Origin: Bacteroidota bacterium
GTDB lineage: Bacteria > Bacteroidota > Bacteroidia > Bacteroidales > GCA-2748055
Assembly: GCA_024244665.1 (NCBI GenBank)
Contig: JAAEOI010000170.1
Location: forward strand, 1 to 5,123
DNA length: 5,123 nt
Direction: 5' to 3'
Part shown: piece by piece, positions 1 to 5,123 of the stretch
Numbering within the stretch: the stretch's first letter is position 1
Layout of the letters: every line of letters begins with the position of its first letter
Made by a program: the position numbers and the translations under genes
The notes under the pieces: model-generated
What the model saw: only the letters and a program-made list of their open reading frames with translations
The model's database searches: none
What the model was told of the DNA's origin: nothing

Positions 1-1296
1 ATGACCCAGGGTTAGGGGAAAGCTTTCGTGATTAATGATAGCTGGTTTCCATCCAGGCATGGTGGTGTGGCACTCCAAGCAAACATTGTTAATTCCGGCC
101 GAGAGGTGATTGGGATTGGTGGTTGCATTGTAGTCCGTCTCATGGCAAGCGAAGCAATCGGGCGACACATTGGAATAGTCTCCCGAAACGTGACATTCAT
201 TGCAATCATTGATGTTATGACCCAGGGTTAGGGGAAAGCTTTCGTGATTAATGATAGCTGGTTTCCATCCTGGCATGGTGGTGTGGCACTCCAAGCAAAC
301 ATTGTCAATTCCGGCCGAGAGGTGATTGGGATTGGTGGTTGCATTGTAGTCCGTCTCATGGCACGAAAAGCAATCGTTCGACACATTGGAATAGTCTCCC
401 GAAACGTGACATTCATTGCAATCATTGATGTTATGACCCTGGGTTAGGGGAAAATCGAAATGTTCATATATTGCTGGTTTCCATCCGGGCATGGTGGTGT
501 GGCACTCCAAGCAAACATTGTCAATTCCGGCCGAGAGGTGATTGGGATTGGTGGTGGCATTGTAGTCCGTCTCATGGCAAGCGAAGCAATCGGGCGACAC
601 ATTGGAATAGTTCCCCTCATCGTGACATTCATTGCAATCATTGATGTTATGACCCTGGGTTAGGGGAAAATCGAAATGTTCATATATTGCCGGTTTCCAT
701 CCGGGCATGGTGGTGTGGCACTCCATGCAAACATTGTCAATTCCGGCCGAGAGGTGATTGGGATTGGTGGTGGCATTGTAGTCCCTCTCATGGCATGCGA
801 AGCAATCGGGCGACACATTGGAATAGTTCCCCTCATCGTGACATTCATTGCAATCATTGATGGTATGACCCAGGGTTAGGGGAAAATCGAAATGTTCATA
901 TATTGCCGGTTTCCATCCGGGCATGGTGGTGTGGCAGTCCATGCAAACATTGTCAATTCCGGCCGAGAGGTGATTAGGATTGGTGGTGGCATTGTAGTCC
1001 GTCACATGGCATGAAAAACACTCTGTTGAAACATTTGAATAGTTCCCCACATCGTGACATTCATTGCAATCATTTATGGCATGTCCCTGTGTAAGAGCGA
1101 AAAAGGAATGATCAAACTGTGCAGGCCTCCATCCAGGTTGGGTGGTATGGCACTCAGAACAATTGGTGCTTAGGTCTGACAACAGGTGACCTGGGTTGGT
1201 GGTTGCATTGAATTCCGTCTCATGGCACGAAAAACAATCGGTCGACACATTAGAGTAGTTCCCCACATCGTGGCATTCATTGCAATCAAATATTGC
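1..1296 (-). repeat. Six in-register 216-bp tandem repeats encoding tri-haem modules
   Basis: The anchor ATGnCCC on the plus strand (codon CAT of the Gly-His linker on the coding strand) recurs at 1, 217, 433, 649, 865, 1081 and 1297, exactly 216 bp apart with no indels. Each unit encodes 72 residues with haem motifs CNECH, CF(S/A)CH and C(L/M/S)(D/E)CH. By eye, units at 433 and 649 differ at about five of 216 bases, and units at 1 and 217 at about seven. The half of unit 865 nearest the edge still matches closely, while its other half and unit 1081 are clearly diverged. The array continues past position 1, so the true copy number is unknown. Such repeats can expand, contract or collapse in assembly. 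Confidence 0.97.
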
Positions 1297-1911
1297 ATGA
1301 CCTTCCGTAAGAGGAAAGAAAGTATGATTAAACCCTGCCCCCCCCCATGTAAAGGTGCTTATGGAGTGGCAGTCTATACATTCGGTAGAAATGTTCCCCA
1401 GAACGTGATTGGGCGTATTGGCCGACTGGTAGTCTTGCATGTGACAATCTATGCATTCAACACCCAGGGGCTCAAAATGGAGCAGGGATGCCGACTGATG
1501 GCAATCCATGCAATAGGCCGTCAGGTGAGGCCCCTGAAGCGGGAAACGGGATTGACGGTGGAGATCAGTTATATTCTCAACAATCCACGATTTTGGTGTG
1601 TGACACCTGGCGCAATCCATCCCTACCGTCTGACCATGCATATCAGCATGACAACTAAAGCAGTCGGTTTCTGCATCAGTAAAAACCAGTGTAGGATGAC
1701 ACGAATTGCAATTGATGGAGTTATGTTGACCGACCAGTGGAAGTTTGGTGGTATTGTGGTTAAATGAATAGATCTCCCGGTCCAGGGCCCAACCTTTGGG
1801 ACTGTGACAAACCTTGCAGTTTATTTCAAAATTGCTCCCGTGGGGAGAATCCTGGGTATGGCCAAACATGGCCAGAAACAGCAGCGGAATAGCTAATGAC
1901 AGGACTCGCAT
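1..1911 (-). CDS. Exported repeat-type multihaem cytochrome c (at least 25 haems), 3' end beyond window
   Basis: Read from ATG at 1911 to the left edge, this frame has 637 codons and no stop, so the C-terminus is missing. The ATG is the only in-frame start after a stop at 1948-1950. No Shine-Dalgarno is visible, and the start lies inside the preceding cytochrome gene. Residues 1-20 form a signal peptide (MRVLSLAIPLLFLAMFGHTQ), so the product is exported, where covalent haem c is attached. I count 25 CXXCH motifs: one at 32-36, then eight three-haem modules. The first two modules (residues 64-129 and 130-205) are irregular; the next six (206-637) are near-identical 72-residue units. A conserved W-x6-H-x3-(F/L)-x-L-x2-GH linker follows the third haem of most modules. 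Each module carries three further histidines that could be distal ligands. The family is class III/c7-like multihaem cytochrome, and a role in long-range electron transfer is inferred. Substrate, partner and final location (periplasm or cell surface) cannot be read here. Confidence 0.93.
   Translation of the reverse strand, partial: MRVLSLAIPLLFLAMFGHTQDSPHGSNFEINCKVCHSPKGWALDREIYSFNHNTTKLPLVGQHNSINCNSCHPTLVFTDAETDCFSCHADMHGQTVGMDCARCHTPKSWIVENITDLHRQSRFPLQGPHLTAYCMDCHQSASLLHFEPLGVECIDCHMQDYQSANTPNHVLGNISTECIDCHSISTFTWGGAGFNHTFFPLTEGHAIFDCNECHDVGNYSNVSTDCFSCHETEFNATTNPGHLLSDLSTNCSECHTTQPGWRPAQFDHSFFALTQGHAINDCNECHDVGNYSNVSTECFSCHVTDYNATTNPNHLSAGIDNVCMDCHTTMPGWKPAIYEHFDFPLTLGHTINDCNECHDEGNYSNVSPDCFACHERDYNATTNPNHLSAGIDNVCMECHTTMPGWKPAIYEHFDFPLTQGHNINDCNECHDEGNYSNVSPDCFACHETDYNATTNPNHLSAGIDNVCLECHTTMPGWKPAIYEHFDFPLTQGHNINDCNECHVSGDYSNVSNDCFSCHETDYNATTNPNHLSAGIDNVCLECHTTMPGWKPAIINHESFPLTLGHNINDCNECHVSGDYSNVSPDCFACHETDYNATTNPNHLSAGINNVCLECHTTMPGWKPAIINHESFPLTLGH
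1297..1722 (-). repeat. Two degenerate tri-haem modules preceding the perfect array
   Basis: These are protein-level relatives of the 72-residue unit, no longer alike in DNA. The module at 1297-1524 (residues 130-205) has CMDCH, CIDCH and CIDCH. Its 20-residue spacing between haems 2 and 3 equals that of the perfect units, and its DYQSANTPNH segment parallels DYNATTNPNH. The module at 1525-1722 (residues 64-129) has CNSCH, CFSCH and CARCH, with the usual 11-residue spacing between haems 1 and 2 but a shorter 11-residue gap before haem 3. Both end in the GxH-type linker. They look like older copies from which the array grew, or a capping region with its own role. Confidence 0.75.
1338..1346 (-). 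repeat. Nine-G homopolymer inside the repeat cytochrome gene
   Basis: The plus strand has nine consecutive C, read as G9 on the coding strand within the codons for T-W-G-G-A-G (about residues 188-192). The haem modules are in the same frame on both sides and the W-to-H linker spacing matches other modules, so the sequence as given is in frame. A tract of this length is prone to slippage in replication and to sequencing error. Confidence 0.9.
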
Positions 1912-3497
1912 GTAAAGCTGTTTAATTTGTAACGGGTGTAAGTCAGCTCAGAAGTAACCACGGGAATATGACACTTATTGCAGGCCACATCTATGTGTTT
2001 TCCATCTAGAGGGAATGCAGTTTGATCATGATCAAACAAACCAGCCGACCAATCAAAGCAATCATGGCATTTCAGGCAACTTGTGCCTTCCGGATCTCCG
2101 AATTGGTTTTGATGTTCATCCTTATGACAATTTGTGCAGCTGGAGCTTAACCCTGAGAATTGCTGGACCACCTCTCCGATCTTCCCTGATTTGAAATGAC
2201 AGGATCGGCATGACTGACTCTTATGGGCACCCTCAAGGGTATATCCTGTTCTTGCGTGGTCAAATGAAATCTCACTCCAACTGTTGTTGCTATGACAAGA
2301 ATTGCAGGCAGCCTCCGGATAGTATTTTTTATCCAGATTTGGCTCATGGGCGTCCTTATGACAATCGACACATTTTTTTCCGATCTCTCTGAAGCTCCAT
2401 TTATCATTCTTTTTATGACAGGTGAAACAAGGATTGGCAAGGTGCGCTCCTGTGAGCTGAAACGGACTAGCATTGTGCCTTTCTATAGTAAAACTGGACC
2501 GGTTAAATCCAAGGGTTGAATGGCAGTCGGAGCAGTTGGGTGATTTACCCTGTACCAAGAACTGATTTTGATGGTAATCTTTGTGACAATCGATACAGCG
2601 ATTGTGTCTGAGTGTTTTGGAATATCCTGATTTGTGACACTTTGCACAAGATACATTCCGGTGCTTCCCCTCCAGTGGATAATCTGTACGAGCATGATTG
2701 AAGTTCTTCATTCCTTTTACCTGGTGAAAGGAGAACACTGAATGGCACTGGGTACAATTCTGCCCAAACTTATTGATATGAACATCCTTGTGACAACTGG
2801 TACATTTATCAAATGAGAGATTTTTGAATATCTGCATTTCTTTCCCGTTATACATAGATTTTTTATGGCAAAGAATACAATCCACATTGGCATGCTTTCC
2901 CTTCAAAGGGAAACGGGCTGCTTGGTGATTAAATTTTTGAGCTGGTTGAAATGCTATAATATCGTGGCAGGAAGCGCAATCAGAAGAGAGAGTTCCCTGG
3001 TGATAATCTGTATGACAGGAGAGGCATTTCTGGTCAAGCCCCAGGTAAGTGGAAGCTTTTGATTTGACTTTAGGATCTGTAATATTCTCACTTTTATGAC
3101 ACTTTTTACAGTTCACCCTGGCATGTGTTTCAATCAGGTCATAACCTGTAAGGGCATGGTTAAATTGATCTGTATCAAATCGGATCATTTGAAAATTCCG
3201 ACCATGGTGGTCACTATGGCATTCAGTGCATGCCTTCCCTTTCACCTTAGTGGATGAATGATATCCCCTGTTTTCTGATATTCTAATTCCAATATCCAGG
3301 TGACAATCCAGACATTTATCATTGGCCACTTTCTCTCCAAGGGTATGGCATTTGGTACAGCTCGCAAGTCCTTTCAGGTGGGCATGTGCTTCTGCAAGAT
3401 CTCCCGGGGAGATTTGTCCACTAAGTTGAACCATGAATACAAAGAGTATCAAGCTAATTCCAGTGGTGAGATTATATGTCTTGCTGTGGCTATTCAA
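1893..3497 (-). CDS. Exported 20-haem cytochrome c (c3/c7-like modules)
   Basis: A 534-residue protein with 20 CXXCH motifs, the first at 47-51 and the last (CESCH) forming its extreme C-terminus just before TAG. Residues 1-29 look like a signal peptide: a short polar, Lys-containing start, then a hydrophobic stretch around ISLILFVFMVQLSG. The product should be exported and matured by the cytochrome c system. Haems 1-3 form a distinct N-terminal part with an HHGRNFQMIRFD segment. Haems 4-18 fall into five three-haem modules with linkers of the type F(N/D)H-x3-x-(Y/F)-x-L-x-G-x-H-x4-CxxCH, and the middle haem is often followed by KDxH. Haems 19-20 close the protein. The start is TTG at 3497, 9 bp after the flavoprotein stop. 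It is chosen because the next in-frame ATG (residue 22) would destroy the signal peptide and the frame upstream is closed by that stop. It probably relays electrons between membrane and outer cytochromes; this is inferred from context. One extra cysteine follows haem 18 (CLKCHDC). Confidence 0.93.
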   Translation of the reverse strand: MNSHSKTYNLTTGISLILFVFMVQLSGQISPGDLAEAHAHLKGLASCTKCHTLGEKVANDKCLDCHLDIGIRISENRGYHSSTKVKGKACTECHSDHHGRNFQMIRFDTDQFNHALTGYDLIETHARVNCKKCHKSENITDPKVKSKASTYLGLDQKCLSCHTDYHQGTLSSDCASCHDIIAFQPAQKFNHQAARFPLKGKHANVDCILCHKKSMYNGKEMQIFKNLSFDKCTSCHKDVHINKFGQNCTQCHSVFSFHQVKGMKNFNHARTDYPLEGKHRNVSCAKCHKSGYSKTLRHNRCIDCHKDYHQNQFLVQGKSPNCSDCHSTLGFNRSSFTIERHNASPFQLTGAHLANPCFTCHKKNDKWSFREIGKKCVDCHKDAHEPNLDKKYYPEAACNSCHSNNSWSEISFDHARTGYTLEGAHKSQSCRSCHFKSGKIGEVVQQFSGLSSSCTNCHKDEHQNQFGDPEGTSCLKCHDCFDWSAGLFDHDQTAFPLDGKHIDVACNKCHIPVVTSELTYTRYKLNSFTCESCH

Positions 3498-3506
3498 TAT
3501 TTCGGG

Positions 3507-4841
3507 TCAATTGTGTTTCAGGATGGCCTCTCCAAATTTCTTTGTGATCTGAATCCCTATCTTATCCAGAAATTGGGTGGGCAACTCTCCGCCCGCAAAT
3601 ATGTATATTCGATCGTTTTTCAGATTTAACTTACCCTTATCATGCCCGTTGGAAATCAAGACTTCATCCCCATTGATCATTTCCACGTTTGTATTAAATC
3701 TTACATCAATTTTGCCCTGACTCATGGCCTGGTTAATATGCTCACCATTTTTTGGTTTAATCCGTTGAAATCCTTCCTTGCGGTACGAGAGTGTCACCTT
3801 GTTATTATCCGCAAGTAGCATTGCTGCCTCAACGGCTGAATCACCACCTCCTACAACTACAATATTTTCATTTTTAATGTTTTCGGGTTCGAGTAGCCTG
3901 TAGGCCACCTTTTCCATCCCTTCGCCCGGAATGTTCAGCTTTCGGGGTGTTCCCCTGCGACCAATGGCCAATAACACATGTTTAGTTAAGTACTCCTCTC
4001 CTCCGTAGGTAATGATTTTATAGGCGTTGTTTACCATTGATATTGACTCCACTTTGGAGTTTTCCTTTATTTCGATCTCATGTTTCTTCAGCACAGTGTT
4101 CCACAGATCAAGTAACTCAGTTTTATTGGTTTCAAATAGTTTTACTTTCCCATAAAGAGGAAGGTCCATTGGTGATGTCATCACAATTTTTTTTCTGGGA
4201 AATGTAAAGACTGTTCCTCCCAGGGTATCTTGCTCAAGTGTTAAAGACTTCAATCCATGTTTTTTGGCGGCCAACGATGCGGATATTCCAGCAGGTCCGG
4301 CCCCCACCACAATGAGGTCATAGGGAGCCTTGTGAGTTTTATCAATTGATTTAACAATATGTTCCACCGCTTGTTTTCCCTGTTCTACCGCATTTTTGAT
4401 CAATCCCATACCACCCAGCTCACCGGCAATGGAGATCCCTGGGACATTTGTTTCAAAATTCTGATTCACATGAGGCAACTCCACACCCCTTTTTTCAGTG
4501 CCAATATTGAGTGAAATGGCCTGAGTAGGACACGCATGAAAGCAGGCACCATGACCAATACATTGTGAGGTATTGATGGTAGTGGCCTTGCCCTCCATGA
4601 TTCCGAGAATGTCTTTTTCAGGACATGCGATGATGCATGCACCGGTCATTATGCAGCTATTGGGATCCACAACAGGGTGTAAGGAGACCGGTTCATATAG
4701 GCCTTCTTTCTTTGCTGTGGCAATTTTAGCTTTAACCTTTCTAGATCCCTGCCTCAGTTTTTTCAGATAAATCAGGACTACTATCAAGCAAAGCAAGAAG
4801 ACAAAACCGTACACTATGATTTTCTCATTGAATGTTTCCAT
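3507..4841 (-). CDS. Membrane-anchored Fe-S/FAD NAD(P)-binding oxidoreductase
   Basis: A 444-residue protein from ATG at 4841; a TTG four codons upstream (4853) is a less likely start. Residues 8-26 form one membrane helix followed by a Lys/Arg-rich stretch, so the body should face the cytoplasm. Residues 59-110 are a ferredoxin-like domain with two C-x5-C-x3-CP motifs (Cys 63/69/73 and 94/100/104). Residues 174-444 are thioredoxin-reductase-like: FAD motif GAGPAG at 180-185, GG at 208-209, LLAIGRRGTP at 290-299, and an NAD(P) Rossmann motif GGGDSA at 331-336 followed by basic residues (SYRKEG...RIKPKN). The CxxC redox disulfide of true thioredoxin reductase is absent. A segment resembling the usual final FAD-binding motif (TNVPGISIAGELGG, 131-144) precedes the GxGxxG. 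It probably moves electrons between NAD(P)H and Fe-S centres, and through them the membrane chain that feeds the cytochromes encoded next. Reaction direction and partner are not shown by sequence. No Shine-Dalgarno is seen. Confidence 0.9.
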   Translation of the reverse strand: METFNEKIIVYGFVFLLCLIVVLIYLKKLRQGSRKVKAKIATAKKEGLYEPVSLHPVVDPNSCIMTGACIIACPEKDILGIMEGKATTINTSQCIGHGACFHACPTQAISLNIGTEKRGVELPHVNQNFETNVPGISIAGELGGMGLIKNAVEQGKQAVEHIVKSIDKTHKAPYDLIVVGAGPAGISASLAAKKHGLKSLTLEQDTLGGTVFTFPRKKIVMTSPMDLPLYGKVKLFETNKTELLDLWNTVLKKHEIEIKENSKVESISMVNNAYKIITYGGEEYLTKHVLLAIGRRGTPRKLNIPGEGMEKVAYRLLEPENIKNENIVVVGGGDSAVEAAMLLADNNKVTLSYRKEGFQRIKPKNGEHINQAMSQGKIDVRFNTNVEMINGDEVLISNGHDKGKLNLKNDRIYIFAGGELPTQFLDKIGIQITKKFGEAILKHN

Positions 4842-4898
4842 GATTACAATCAATCTTAAATTAATATCTCTTGTTGTGGGGGTGGGGGTGTATTACTT

Positions 4899-4912
4899 CC
4901 TGTGAGAACAGG
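4899..4912. other. Small perfect hairpin in the operon leader
   Basis: CCTGT and ACAGG form a five-base-pair stem around a four-base loop (GAGA on the plus strand, TCTC on the minus). It lies about 60 bases upstream of the flavoprotein ATG and would be in the 5' leader RNA if the candidate promoter is right. There is no U-tract on either side, so it does not look like an intrinsic terminator. It could be an operator dyad or simply chance. Confidence 0.25.
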
Positions 4913-4946
4913 CTGCACTATGTGTTATAAGATGAAGCTTAAACGC

Positions 4947-4954
4947 CAAACATA
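4947..4954 (-). promoter_or_regulatory. Candidate Bacteroidota-type -7 box (TATGTTTG)
   Basis: On the minus strand this reads TATGTTTG, matching the TAnnTTTG consensus of Bacteroidota housekeeping promoters. It would place transcription start roughly 100 bases before the flavoprotein ATG. A TTG -33 element at normal spacing was not found; the nearest suitable TTG lies 28 bases upstream, which is too far. Short motifs of this kind also occur by chance, so this is only a candidate. Confidence 0.3.
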
Positions 4955-5055
4955 TACTGCATATTGTGCGTGTGGCATGGTTCAATGACAACCCGGCATT
5001 ATATTTAATCTGTCTAAATAAGGTCCAAATATCTGAATAACAGTGATTTTGCTAA

Positions 5056-5123
5056 TTAGAAAATCCAGGTATAACCAAATACAATGGATACGGCCACATG
5101 AACCATCATAATAACCAACATCA
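5056..5123 (-). CDS. Possible C-terminal end of a hydrophobic protein (partial)
   Basis: One minus-strand frame is open from the right edge to TAA at 5056-5058. It gives 21 residues that are strongly hydrophobic (MLVIMMVHVAVSIVFGYTWI then F), like a final membrane helix. The 5' part would be outside the window; the ATG at 5121 may be internal or a start. A membrane protein just upstream of an electron-transfer operon would make sense, for example a quinone-linked subunit, but the fragment is too short to name. A second minus frame is also open here for 46 codons, so this call is tentative. Confidence 0.3.
   Translation of the reverse strand, partial: MLVIMMVHVAVSIVFGYTWIF

Larger units (their letters stand above)
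4842..5055 (-). other. Leader/intergenic region upstream of the operon
   Basis: About 214 bp with no convincing gene. It is A/T-richer to the eye than the cytochrome genes, apart from a G-rich strip at 4878-4888 (two G5 runs split by T). It contains the candidate promoter box and small hairpin listed separately. No tRNA, riboswitch or strong terminator was recognised. Because it is the only sizeable gap before three packed genes, it is the likeliest place for the operon promoter. Confidence 0.6.

Noticed and set aside
201..216. Palindromic ATTGCAAT recurring in each unit as a possible protein-binding site
   Set aside because: It is simply the codons GAT TGC AAT of the conserved D-C-N haem segment and recurs only with the repeat.
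28..879. Four plus-strand open frames of 67 codons recurring every 216 bp, plus similar 65-codon frames on the minus strand
   Set aside because: They are shadow frames of the tandem repeat. The minus-strand frame with CXXCH motifs runs unbroken through all of them and explains the periodicity.
1..1296. CRISPR array or minisatellite-like non-coding repeat
   Set aside because: Units are contiguous with no unique spacers, the length is a multiple of three, and the differences preserve the haem motifs, so this is a coding repeat.
1186..1767. Plus-strand open frame of 193 codons
   Set aside because: It lies wholly antisense to the haem-rich frame, has no recognisable domain, and its openness follows from the repeat composition on the other strand.
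3434..3497. Start of the 20-haem cytochrome at the internal ATG (residue 22)
   Set aside because: It would remove the signal peptide needed to export a c-type cytochrome, so the upstream TTG is preferred.
3300..3629. Plus-strand open frame of 109 codons across the cytochrome/flavoprotein junction
   Set aside because: It is antisense to two well-supported genes, with no motif or start signal of its own.
4878..4888. G-quadruplex in the leader
   Set aside because: Only two G5 runs are present, not four runs of three or more, so a stable intramolecular quadruplex is not supported.
4982..5122. Second minus-strand frame open for 46 codons from the right edge to TGA at 4982
   Set aside because: Its composition is mixed with no recognisable motif, and an open run of this length can occur by chance. 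The overlapping hydrophobic frame is marginally more protein-like, but neither is secure.

Overview
The window looks like part of an extracytoplasmic electron-transfer operon from a Bacteroidota-type bacterium. This is inferred from start sites lacking Shine-Dalgarno sequences, A/T-rich leaders, one possible TAnnTTTG-type promoter box, and the resemblance of the protein architectures to cytochrome clusters I know from that phylum. No database search was possible. Every gene I can support reads on the minus strand, so transcription runs from high to low coordinates.

Region by region, in transcription order. 5056-5123 holds a possible C-terminal scrap of a hydrophobic protein that enters from the right edge. 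4842-5055 is a leader of about 214 bp with one candidate promoter box and a small hairpin. 3507-4841 encodes a membrane-anchored iron-sulfur flavoprotein with an NAD(P)-binding domain. 1893-3497 encodes an exported cytochrome c with 20 CXXCH haem motifs. 1-1911 encodes a second exported cytochrome c, open at the left edge, with 25 CXXCH motifs in the 637 codons seen. The three genes are tightly packed: 9 bp between the first and second, and a 19-bp overlap between the second and third.

The most striking feature is the third gene. After one leading haem it is built entirely from three-haem modules. The last six modules are a perfectly periodic 216-bp (72-residue) tandem array that runs off the window. 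Each unit has three CXXCH motifs and exactly three other conserved histidines, enough for bis-histidine ligation of all haems. The layout recalls the chained tri-haem c7 domains of Geobacter dodecahaem cytochromes such as GSU1996, so an elongated haem wire is a reasonable inference. The repeats near the edge are almost identical in DNA, while those toward the N-terminus are diverged, with an abrupt boundary near 1003.

Taken together, the flavoprotein could exchange electrons between a cytoplasmic NAD(P)H or ferredoxin pool and the membrane, while the two cytochromes carry electrons across the periplasm or beyond. The flavoprotein is itself unusual: both Fe-S motifs lack the second cysteine, and the final FAD-binding segment of a thioredoxin-reductase-like fold sits ahead of the GxGxxG motif, suggesting a circular permutation.
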